The position numbers and the translations under genes were made by a program. Below are positions 8,684 through 15,844 of a stretch of DNA of 64,000 bases, piece after piece. A model generated the notes under the pieces. That model saw only the letters and a program-made list of their open reading frames with translations, ran no database searches and was not told the origin of the DNA. The stretch covers positions 1 to 64,000 of the forward strand of contig NZ_PJIO01000015.1 in NCBI RefSeq assembly GCF_002929305.1, given 5' to 3'. Source of the stretch: Arthrobacter sp. GMC3 (GTDB taxonomy: Bacteria; Actinomycetota; Actinomycetes; Actinomycetales; Micrococcaceae). Numbering within the stretch: the stretch's first letter is position 1; each line of letters begins with the position of its first letter.

Positions 8684-8815
8684 TTGTTATGCGCAGCAGG
8701 GTAACGGCGCGGTGCGCATAAGTTAGTTTGACTTCCCTTATGCGCAAGCCCACCGGTGTGCCGTTGCGCAGCTGACCGAGCTGCGCAGCCCCAGGGGTCT
8801 GGGGCTGCGCATAAG
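8684..8815. repeat. Cluster of TTATGCGC inverted repeats between convergent lysE-type gene and kbl
   Basis: The gap contains GTTATGCGC at 8686-8694, GCGCATAAG at 8714-8722 paired with CTTATGCGC at 8737-8745, a GCGCAGCT/AGCTGCGC stem at 8766-8786, a perfect 13-bp stem with a 4-base loop at 8782-8811, and another GCGCATAAG at 8807-8815. The second and third stems overlap and exclude each other. The position between two convergent stops suggests a bidirectional terminator. The same core recurs at 14684-14762. Confidence 0.7.
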
Positions 8816-8838
8816 TTTCGGGCCGGGCGCAGGGTCCG

Positions 8839-10050
8839 CTAGGCAGCAGCCCCGCGGGCGGCGACGAACGCGCGGACGCAGGCCTCGACGTCGTCGGCAC
8901 TGTGGGCAGCCGAGAGCTGAACGCGGATGCGGGCGGCACCGCGGGGCACCACGGGGAAGCTGAACGCGGTAACAAAGACGCCGTGAGCGAGCATCTCATT
9001 GGCCACGCGGGCGGCCTCGACGGCGTCGCCGAACATGACCGGGACAATGGCGTGCTCGCCGGGCAGCAACTCGAAGCCCTCCTCGCTCATGCGTGTGCGG
9101 AACAAGTTGGCGTTCTCGAACAGGCGCGTGCGCAGTTCCCCGGAGGTTGCCACCAATTCCAGGGCCTTCAACGTAGCCGCAACAATGGCCGGGGCCAGGG
9201 AGTTGGAGAACAGGTACGGGCGGGCCTTTTGGCGCAGCATGGCGACGATCTCGCCGCGTGCGGCAACATAACCGCCGGATGCGCCGCCCAGTGCCTTGCC
9301 GAAGGTGCCAGTGTAGATGTCCACGCGGTCACTGACTCCGGCGTGCTCGGGGGTGCCGGCACCCGTGGCGCCCATGAAGCCCACGGCGTGGGAGTCGTCA
9401 ACCATGACCAGGGCGTCGTACTTGTCGGCCAGGTCGCAGATGGCTTCCAGGGGTGCCAGGAATCCGTCCATGGAGAAGACGCCGTCGGTGACGATGATGG
9501 TGCGACGGGCTCCGGCGCCGTCGTTCATGGCGGCCGCGGCCTGCAGCTGGACTTCCAGATCTGCCATGTCCTGGTTGGCGTAGCGGAAGCGCGCGGCCTT
9601 GGACAGGCGGATGCCATCAATGATGGAGGCGTGGTTCAGGGAGTCGGAGATGATGGCGTCCTGGGCCCCGAACAGGGACTCGAAAACGCCGCCGTTGGCG
9701 TCGAAGCAGGAGGAGAAAAGGATGGTGTCCTCGGTGCCCAGGAACTTTGAGACTGCTGCCTCAAGTTCAAGGTGCAGGTCCTGGGTGCCGCAGATGAAGC
9801 GGACGCTGGCCATGCCGAAGCCGCGCTCATCCATGGCAGCCTTGGCGGCGTCGATGATGGCCGGGTGATCGGCCAGGCCAAGGTAGTTGTTGGCGCAGAA
9901 GTTCAGCACGGGGGCGGTGGCGCCGTCCAGCGGGCCGGCCTGCACGTGGCTTGACTGGGCGGAGGTGATCTGGCGTTCGGTCTTGAACAGGCCTGCAGTG
10001 CGGATCTCGGACAGCTCGGCGGTGAGCGCGTCTTTCATGGCGGTGTACAT
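8839..10050 (-). CDS. kbl: Glycine C-acetyltransferase (2-amino-3-ketobutyrate CoA ligase)
   Basis: 403 residues. This PLP enzyme cleaves 2-amino-3-oxobutyrate with CoA to glycine and acetyl-CoA, the second step of threonine breakdown after Tdh. It belongs to the alpha-oxoamine synthase family: FCANNYLGLADHP near the N-terminus, GFGMASVRFICGTQDLHLELE, MVDDSHAVGFMGATGAG, and the PLP-lysine segment TGTFGKALGGASGGYVA are all present. The ATG at 10050 has GGAG just upstream. It lies 71 bp downstream of tdh on the same strand, the classical tdh-kbl arrangement. The gene ends into a repeat-rich convergent gap. Confidence 0.95.
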   Translation of the reverse strand: MYTAMKDALTAELSEIRTAGLFKTERQITSAQSSHVQAGPLDGATAPVLNFCANNYLGLADHPAIIDAAKAAMDERGFGMASVRFICGTQDLHLELEAAVSKFLGTEDTILFSSCFDANGGVFESLFGAQDAIISDSLNHASIIDGIRLSKAARFRYANQDMADLEVQLQAAAAMNDGAGARRTIIVTDGVFSMDGFLAPLEAICDLADKYDALVMVDDSHAVGFMGATGAGTPEHAGVSDRVDIYTGTFGKALGGASGGYVAARGEIVAMLRQKARPYLFSNSLAPAIVAATLKALELVATSGELRTRLFENANLFRTRMSEEGFELLPGEHAIVPVMFGDAVEAARVANEMLAHGVFVTAFSFPVVPRGAARIRVQLSAAHSADDVEACVRAFVAARGAAA

Positions 10051-10121
10051 GGGACTCCTTGATGGGTGAGGAAGGGGCGGACGACGGCGGAAGGCGAGTC
10101 CCGCCGTCGTGCTGGGAATTG

Positions 10122-11171
10122 TTAGGAGAAGACTGACCAGTCAAGGACGACTTTGCCGCCACGGCCGGACTTGGCGATCTCGAAGGCCTGCTCCCATTCT
10201 GTGGCTGGCAGCACGTCGGTGACAACACTTGCCACGGCCGTACGGAGCACCGGGTTGGAGGAGAGCATGGCGCTCATGGCGTACCAGGTTTCAAACATTT
10301 CCCGGCCGTAGATGCCCTTGAGGGTCAGCATGTGGGTGACAACTTTGCCCCAGTTGATGTCGATGGACTCGCTCGGCAGGCCCAGCATGGCGATGCGCCC
10401 GCCGTGGTTCATGTTGTCGATCATTTCCGGCAAGGCCGTGGGGTGGCCGGACATTTCCAGGCCGATGTCGAAGCCTTCGCGCATGCCCAGCTGCAACTGC
10501 GCCTCTTTCAGGCGGGTGGTGGCGACGTTGACGGCGAGGTCGGCGCCCATCGCGGCGGCCATGGCCAGGCGCGGTTCGGACACGTCGGTGATGGCGATCT
10601 TGCGGGCGCCGGCGTGGCGGGCCACGGCCACAGCCATCAGGCCGATGGGTCCGGCACCGGTGATGAGTACGTCCTCGCCCACCAGGCCGAAACTGAGCGC
10701 GGTGTGGACGGCGTTGCCCAGCGGGTCAAAGATGGCGCCCAGTTCGGGGGTGATGGAGGGGTCGTGGTGGACCCAGACGTTGGATTCGGGGATGACCACG
10801 TATTCGGCAAACGCGCCGTCGCGCTGCACTCCTACGGAGATGGTGTTGATGCACATGTGGCGGCGTCCGGCGCGGCAGTTGCGGCACATGCCGCAGACTA
10901 CGTGACCCTCGCCGGAGACCTTGTCCCCCACTTTGACGTCGTGGACGTCGGCGCCGACTTCCACCACCTCGCCGTAGAATTCGTGGCCAGCAATCAGCGG
11001 AGCGTTGATGGTTGCGGCAGCCCAGGCGTCCCAGGCCTGGATGTGCAGATCTGTGCCGCAGAGGCCCGTGGTGGCGACCTTGATTTTTACATCTCGCACC
11101 CCTGTTGTGGGCTCCGGGCGGTCAACGAGTTCGAATCCTGCGTGGGCGCCGGACTTATAAAGTGCTTTCAT
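10122..11171 (-). CDS. tdh: L-threonine 3-dehydrogenase
   Basis: 349 residues from the ATG at 11171 (MKALYKSG). The zinc- and NAD-dependent enzyme oxidises L-threonine to 2-amino-3-oxobutyrate, which Kbl then cleaves. The catalytic-zinc region (TTGLCGTDLHI, AGHEFYGEVVEVG), the structural-zinc cysteines (CGMCRNCRAGRRHMC) and the NAD-binding segment (ITGAGPIGLMAVAVARHAGA) are clear. Two further in-frame starts lie just upstream (11180, 11198), and no strong ribosome site separates them; 11171 agrees with the family N-terminus. It is the first gene of tdh-kbl and divergent from a LysR gene across a 90-bp gap with nested inverted repeats. Confidence 0.94.
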   Translation of the reverse strand: MKALYKSGAHAGFELVDRPEPTTGVRDVKIKVATTGLCGTDLHIQAWDAWAAATINAPLIAGHEFYGEVVEVGADVHDVKVGDKVSGEGHVVCGMCRNCRAGRRHMCINTISVGVQRDGAFAEYVVIPESNVWVHHDPSITPELGAIFDPLGNAVHTALSFGLVGEDVLITGAGPIGLMAVAVARHAGARKIAITDVSEPRLAMAAAMGADLAVNVATTRLKEAQLQLGMREGFDIGLEMSGHPTALPEMIDNMNHGGRIAMLGLPSESIDINWGKVVTHMLTLKGIYGREMFETWYAMSAMLSSNPVLRTAVASVVTDVLPATEWEQAFEIAKSGRGGKVVLDWSVFS

Positions 11172-11193
11172 GGTTACCATTAGAGCCGCCCAA

Positions 11194-11249
11194 ACCATTT
11201 AGCACAATCGAATTTTACTCCATCCTCGATTAAGCTCAAGCTAAATGGT
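11194..11249. promoter_or_regulatory. Divergent tdh/lysR control region with nested inverted repeats
   Basis: ACCATTTAGC at 11194-11203 is repeated as its exact complement at 11240-11249, and AATCGA at 11206-11211 pairs with TCGATT at 11226-11231. This AT-rich block lies between the two divergent starts. LysR proteins usually bind dyad sites in such gaps, so this is the likely operator; binding by the neighbouring LysR is inference. Confidence 0.55.
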
Positions 11250-11260
11250 ATTGTTGCGGC

Positions 11261-12202
11261 GTGGAACTTCATCAACTACAAATGCTGCGCGAGCTCGGCG
11301 AACTGGGCAGCGTCAAGGCCGTCGCCGAGACCATGTCCGTCACACCGTCTGCGGTCTCCCAGCAAATTTCGCTGCTCCAGCGCCAGGTGGACACGCCGCT
11401 GACCCGCAAGGACGGCCGCAACCTGGTGCTCACCGAGGCCGGGCAAGTCCTGGCCGACGCCGGAGCAGAGGTCATCAACGCCATGGCCACGGCGAAGGCT
11501 GCCATTGGCGCCTACCAGCACGACCGCCACGGCACCGTCTCCATTAGCGGTTTCCACAGCGCCGGGCAGGCCCTGTTCGCACCGTTGGTACGCCATTTGG
11601 CCGGGCTGCGCGACGGCGACGCGACGGCCACCACGCCCGAGGCCGGCGTCCCCCGGGTCAAATTGAGCGATGAGGACGTGGCCCAGCACGACTTCCCAGC
11701 ACTGACCGCCAGGTATGACCTGGTGCTGGCCCACAGGATGGACCATAGCCCCGCGTGGCCGGAAAGCAAGATCCGAGTCATCCCGCTAGCGCATGAGCCG
11801 TTGGATATAGCCCTGTCAGTAGACCACCCCTTGGCGAGCAAGACGACATTGTCCGCGGACGACGTCGTGCACTATCCCTGGGTGGCGAGCAGGAGCGGAT
11901 ATTCGCCGGCCGATGTGCTCAGCGCGATTGGCGCCGTGGCCAGCCAGCCGGTAAACGTGGTGCACAGGATCAACGACTACTCCACGGTTGCGGCGCTGGT
12001 CTCCACGGGCGACGTCATTGGCCTACTCCCGCGCTACACCTCCAGCCCCGCCCTGAATCCTGAGGTGACGCTGCGCCCGCTGACGGGGATCAGCACCCGG
12101 CGCCGGATCGACCTTCTGGTCCGGCCGGAGAATCTCAAACGCGCCTCCGTGATGCTGGTGGCGCAGGCGCTCCAACACGTCATGGACGACATGGTCCGCT
12201 GA
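11261..12202 (+). CDS. LysR-family transcriptional regulator, probable regulator of tdh-kbl
   Basis: 313 residues. The N-terminal winged helix-turn-helix (LHQLQMLRELGELGSVKAVAETMSVTPSAVSQQISLLQ, about residues 3-40) and the following RKDGRNLVLTEAG are standard LysR features; the rest (about 90-300) is the periplasmic-binding-fold effector domain. The start is GTG at 11261, consistent with the domain beginning at residue 3. Divergent transcription from tdh with dyad symmetry between them suggests that it controls threonine degradation, perhaps in response to threonine or a related amino acid. That target is inferred from position only. Confidence 0.85.
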   Translation: MELHQLQMLRELGELGSVKAVAETMSVTPSAVSQQISLLQRQVDTPLTRKDGRNLVLTEAGQVLADAGAEVINAMATAKAAIGAYQHDRHGTVSISGFHSAGQALFAPLVRHLAGLRDGDATATTPEAGVPRVKLSDEDVAQHDFPALTARYDLVLAHRMDHSPAWPESKIRVIPLAHEPLDIALSVDHPLASKTTLSADDVVHYPWVASRSGYSPADVLSAIGAVASQPVNVVHRINDYSTVAALVSTGDVIGLLPRYTSSPALNPEVTLRPLTGISTRRRIDLLVRPENLKRASVMLVAQALQHVMDDMVR

Positions 12203-12264
12203 CTGGCGGGTGCGTTTTTGATCGCCGTTTGCAGCTGGCAGCGAATCGGGATAGAACGGAATAC

Positions 12265-13611
12265 ATGACCCCCATCACAGAGACGACCGCCACCCTGGCC
12301 CCGGAGCTGATTACCCAGCTGCACACATCCTTCACCGCGGACCCGGTCCTGAAGCGCACGCAGAACGCGATTGCCCGGGTCAGCGTGGACGACCTCGCCA
12401 TCGACCACCAGCTCGCGACAAGTCTCTCCACGACCGTCTCGAACCGGATCGACGACTGGAAGGTCACGAACCAGAAGAAGTCCGGCCGGTGCTGGCTTTT
12501 CGCGGCCCTGAACCTGCTGCGCGCCGGCGCCAAGGAGGTGCTGGATGTCAAGGAGTTCGAGTTCTCCCAGAACTACGCCATGTACTTCGACAAACTGGAG
12601 CGGGCAAACTACTTCCTTGAGTCCATCCTGGAAACCGCCGAACGGCCCGAGGATGACCGTCTGGTGTCTTTCCTTTTGCAGTCGGTGATGGGCGACGGCG
12701 GGCAGTGGGACATGGCCGTGAACATCTTCAGCAAGTATGGGGCAGTGCCCAAGGCGGCCATGCCCGAGACCGAATCCTCCTCCAACACCGGGCGGATGAA
12801 CGCCGTACTGTGCGCCCTGTTGCGTCGCGGGGCACAGGAGGTGCGCGAGCTCCGTATTGCCGGTGACATGGCAGGGGAAGAACGGGCCCGGGAACGGATC
12901 ATCACGGAGGTGCACCGGGTACTCACCCTGCATCTGGGCACGCCGCCAACGCAGTTCGAGTGGGAGTACACGCACGACAAAAAGGTCTTCCACCGTGAGG
13001 GCGTGATGACCCCGCAGGAATTCCTGGCCAAGTACACCACCATCACTCTTTCGGACTATGTCTGCCTCGTTGACGACCCACGCGCGGAGCACGCCAAGGG
13101 CAGCACCCTCACCGTGGAGCACCTAGGCAATGTGGTCGGCGCCCCGCCGGTGCTCTACCTCAACGTGGACATCGAGCTGGCCAAGCGCCTGGCCAAGGAA
13201 GCCATCCTGGACGGGGAGCCGGTCTGGTTCGGCTGCGACGTGGGACCGCAGATGGTCCGCAAGGACGGCATCTGGGACGCCCGCCTCTACGACTATGCGG
13301 GCCTCTACGGTGCCGAGCTGGCCATGGACAAGGAAACCCGCGTCCGCTTTGGCGAATCGGCCATGACCCATGCCATGTTGCTGACAGGCGTGGACGTGCT
13401 CGACGGCGTAACGCGCCGCTGGCGAGTGGAGAACAGCTGGGGCGATGAAAACGGGGACCAGGGCTTCTACACCATGGCCGATAACTGGTTCGACGAGTAC
13501 GTCTTCGAAGTGGTGGTCAACAAGTCGCGCCTCTCCCCCGAACTGCGTCAAGCTCTGGCGGCCGATCCCATCGTCTTGCCGGCGTGGGATCCCATGGGCG
13601 CCCTGGCATAG
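12265..13611 (+). CDS. C1-family aminopeptidase (bleomycin hydrolase/PepC type)
   Basis: 448 residues from the ATG at 12265. A cytosolic cysteine aminopeptidase of peptidase family C1B. The catalytic Cys is residue 76 in KKSGRCWLFAALN, the His is residue 369 in MTHAMLLTGV, and the Asn is residue 390 in WRVENSWGDENG. Other family segments (FSQNYAMYFDKLERAN, DGGQWDMAVN, PVWFGCDVG) are in order. Members form hexamers whose C-terminus enters the active site, giving aminopeptidase activity; the C-terminus here (DPMGALA) is of that type. The frame opens upstream to 12229, but the chosen ATG matches the family. The FGE gene follows after 77 bp. Confidence 0.92.
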   Translation: MTPITETTATLAPELITQLHTSFTADPVLKRTQNAIARVSVDDLAIDHQLATSLSTTVSNRIDDWKVTNQKKSGRCWLFAALNLLRAGAKEVLDVKEFEFSQNYAMYFDKLERANYFLESILETAERPEDDRLVSFLLQSVMGDGGQWDMAVNIFSKYGAVPKAAMPETESSSNTGRMNAVLCALLRRGAQEVRELRIAGDMAGEERARERIITEVHRVLTLHLGTPPTQFEWEYTHDKKVFHREGVMTPQEFLAKYTTITLSDYVCLVDDPRAEHAKGSTLTVEHLGNVVGAPPVLYLNVDIELAKRLAKEAILDGEPVWFGCDVGPQMVRKDGIWDARLYDYAGLYGAELAMDKETRVRFGESAMTHAMLLTGVDVLDGVTRRWRVENSWGDENGDQGFYTMADNWFDEYVFEVVVNKSRLSPELRQALAADPIVLPAWDPMGALA

Positions 13612-13688
13612 CCTCCGGGATACTTCTCCGGCGTCGAGCCTGCACAAACCAAACGATGTTCCATCATTTCCCCTTGCAGAAAGATTCC

Positions 13689-14675
13689 ATGTCCAGTTGT
13701 TGTAGTCCCGACGGCCGAATCGCCTCCGGGCACGAGCACTCCGCCGAGGCACCGCCGTCGCACTTTTCCTTGACGGTTCCACCGCGCCGCACGGCCCCCC
13801 TCCATGACGACGTGGAGATCCCCGCCGGCGTCTTCGCCATGGGCGATCCCTTCGACGAGGGCTACGCGGGCGACGGTGAAACCCCTGTCCACCAGGTGCA
13901 GCTCGCGGCGTTCCGGATCGACGCGACCGCCGTGACCAACACGGCCTTTGCCGCCTTCGTGGAGGCCACCGGCTACAGGACGGAGTCGGAGGCGTTTGGC
14001 ACCTCGGCCGTGTTCCACCTGGCCGTTGACGCCGATGCGAAGGACATCCTCGGCACGGCTGCCAGCGTCCCGTGGTGGCTGAACGTGCGCGGCGCGGACT
14101 GGGCCCATCCGGCCGGCCCGCGGTCGTCGTGGCGCGACATTCCGGACCACCCGGTCACGCAGGTCTCCTACACCGATGCACTGGCATATTGTGCCTGGGC
14201 GGGCCGCGCACTGCCCACCGAGGCTCAGTGGGAATTCGCTGCCCGTGGAGGGCTGGAACAGGCCCGCTACCCGTGGGGGAATGAGCTTCACGGCGAGCTC
14301 GAAGACGGCGGAGTGGAGCACCGCTGCAACATTTGGCAGGGGACTTTCCCGACCGTCAACACGTGTGAGGACGGTTTCCTGACTACGGCGCCCGTCAACA
14401 GCTTTGAGCCCAACGGCTATGGACTGTTCCAGACCAGCGGCAACGTGTGGGAGTGGTGTTCGGACTGGTTCCTGCCCAAGTACTACCGCTCCTGCCTGGC
14501 AACCGGGACCGTGACCGATCCGGTGGGCCCCACCATTGGCCGCGGCCGGGTCATGCGGGGTGGCTCCTACTTGTGCCACGATTCGTACTGCAACCGCTAC
14601 CGTTTGGCCGCCCGCAGCTCCAACACACCGGATTCGGCCAGCGGCAACCTGGGCTTCCGCACCGTGGTCCGCTAA
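13689..14675 (+). CDS. Formylglycine-generating enzyme (sulfatase-modifying factor, SUMF1 family)
   Basis: 328 residues from the ATG at 13689 (MSSCCSPDG). The enzyme oxidises a Cys in a CxPxR motif of type I sulfatases (and some other proteins) to formylglycine, using O2 and copper. The FGE-sulfatase fold is clear: EIPAGVFAMGDPF, TPVHQVQLAAFRIDATAVTN, LPTEAQWEFAARGG, ETSGNVWEWCSDWF-like and RGRVMRGGSYLCHDSYCNRYRLAAR. The two active-site cysteines are residues 296 and 301, five apart as in characterised aerobic FGEs, so it should be catalytically competent rather than a generic FGE-fold protein. No sulfatase gene is in the window. A CC pair near the N-terminus is present. Confidence 0.9.
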   Translation: MSSCCSPDGRIASGHEHSAEAPPSHFSLTVPPRRTAPLHDDVEIPAGVFAMGDPFDEGYAGDGETPVHQVQLAAFRIDATAVTNTAFAAFVEATGYRTESEAFGTSAVFHLAVDADAKDILGTAASVPWWLNVRGADWAHPAGPRSSWRDIPDHPVTQVSYTDALAYCAWAGRALPTEAQWEFAARGGLEQARYPWGNELHGELEDGGVEHRCNIWQGTFPTVNTCEDGFLTTAPVNSFEPNGYGLFQTSGNVWEWCSDWFLPKYYRSCLATGTVTDPVGPTIGRGRVMRGGSYLCHDSYCNRYRLAARSSNTPDSASGNLGFRTVVR

Positions 14676-14683
14676 CCCTGTTC

Positions 14684-14762
14684 TGTTATGCGCCATGGTT
14701 GCCGGCACCGCGGCGCATGACACTGTTATGCGCCGTAGCCATTACGACCGGGGCGCATAACA
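14684..14762. repeat. TGTTATGCGCC repeat cluster, probable bidirectional terminator
   Basis: TGTTATGCGCC occurs at 14684-14694 and again at 14724-14734; the latter pairs perfectly with GGCGCATAACA at 14752-14762. A near copy, GGCGCATGACA, is at 14711-14721. It lies between the convergent FGE and PP2C-like genes and is the same family as the cluster at 8684-8815. Confidence 0.7.
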
Positions 14763-14776
14763 GGACACAAATACTT

Positions 14777-15550
14777 CTACGTGCGCGGCGCCAGGGTCAG
14801 GACGGTGGCGTCGTCTGCCACCTCGCCGATTTCGCCCTGGCGGGTGCGCAACTCGTGCATCAAACCCAGCGCGCCCAGCGTTGTTCGGCACCGGGCCAGG
14901 AACTCCTCCGGACCGCTGACCAGGCCAAGGTCGACGGCGCGCCAAGCCCCGTCACTGGCCATCACCATGATTTCTGGTTGGCTGAGCTGCACCACATGGG
15001 CGTGATCGGCCGCCTCGGGTTCGCGACGGGCAACCCACAGCCGTCCGGGCGTGTTGCGCAGTTCGCGATCGCGTTTGAGCAATTCGGTACGATCCCCCAC
15101 TGCATCGTCCACCCGTGAATCGGCCAGTTCAGCACGCACCAAGTGTGTGACGCCGTCGAGCGTGCGCACCACCACGGTGCAGTCGGCCAGGCTCGCGATC
15201 TCCACGCCGTCGGGGTTGAGTTGCGCCACGGAGATGGCCGCACTCGGGAACCGCACATGCTCCTCCCCCACCAACGCGTCAGCCAAGGAGTCGATGTTTG
15301 CCAGGGCGGAGGCCAGGACGGCGCGCACGCCAGAACGGCCTTTATCCGTACACGGCCCGGCCAGAATCATGGTCAGCGCCTGGGCCAGCCACTGCGGATC
15401 CGACGCCGCCGGCAGGCCCAACTGCCCCAATAACGGCGTTGCCCCGTCGATCACCCACGCGTTGGGGCCATTGAAACCGCAGGCGTCCTCTATGACATGG
15501 GCGTCGCCCTCAAACTGGACGCGGGCGCGGATTTCCCATTCAAGACTCAT
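14777..15550 (-). CDS. Stand-alone PP2C-like phosphatase-fold protein
   Basis: 257 residues from the ATG at 15550 (MSLEWEIRARVQ), with AGGA upstream; the frame extends to 15661 but that part overlaps a large hairpin. The order of motifs matches PP2C (PPM) metal-dependent phosphatases: DAHVIEDACGF (motif 1), NAWVIDGATPL (motif 2), IMVMASDGAW (motif 8) and VADDATVLTLA (last motif), so the metal-binding acidic residues are present although the overall sequence is divergent. A Ser/Thr phosphatase activity is plausible; the substrate is unknown. It lacks a kinase neighbour, unlike the PP2C at 45.0-46.1 kb. Confidence 0.65.
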   Translation of the reverse strand: MSLEWEIRARVQFEGDAHVIEDACGFNGPNAWVIDGATPLLGQLGLPAASDPQWLAQALTMILAGPCTDKGRSGVRAVLASALANIDSLADALVGEEHVRFPSAAISVAQLNPDGVEIASLADCTVVVRTLDGVTHLVRAELADSRVDDAVGDRTELLKRDRELRNTPGRLWVARREPEAADHAHVVQLSQPEIMVMASDGAWRAVDLGLVSGPEEFLARCRTTLGALGLMHELRTRQGEIGEVADDATVLTLAPRT

Positions 15551-15583
15551 GATTCCATCCTGCCACAGCACCCCCAACGAGAA

Positions 15584-15645
15584 ATGACCCCGATGTGGTC
15601 TGGGGAGTCCGATAAATCGGGCTCCAAGGACCACCTCGGGGTCAT
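15584..15645. repeat. 62-nt nested hairpin upstream of the PP2C-like gene
   Basis: ATGACCCCGA at 15584-15593 pairs exactly with 15636-15645. Inside it, TGGTC/GACCA (15596-15600 with 15629-15633) and a GGAG-CCGAT/ATCGG-CTCC stem (about 15604-15625) stack further. It lies 34 bp upstream of the chosen ATG on the minus strand, so it is either a leader structure or a terminator of upstream transcription. Confidence 0.6.
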
Positions 15646-15728
15646 CTGCCAGCGCGCGCACCCTACAGAGGTGGCGCGGCGGAAATGGGGGCTGGCGCTA
15701 CCGACTCACTGTTTCCTCTTCATGCCGG

Positions 15729-15829
15729 GGCGGTGAATCCGGTGTTTCCGTAGGCTGCGTAAAGAAGACCGAAAGGCCGCCCGCGGCCGTCGGTCGGATA
15801 GCAGCCGAGGGAATGCCGGATTCACCGCC
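15729..15829. terminator. Extended hairpin just downstream of gatB
   Basis: GGCGGTGAATCCGG at 15729-15742 pairs perfectly with 15816-15829. The 73-bp interior can fold further (GGCTGC with GCAGCC, GACCG with CGGTC, GGCCG with CGGCC). The outer stem starts 15 bp after the gatB stop codon, so it is the likely end of the gatCAB transcript. Its complexity is more than a simple terminator needs. Confidence 0.65.
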
Positions 15830-15844
15830 GAATGTGAAGCGCTA

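Noticed and set aside
11125..11140. tRNA-like T-loop text (GAGTTCGAATCC)
   Set aside because: It lies in the tdh coding region, and no acceptor stem, D-arm or anticodon arm can be built around it.
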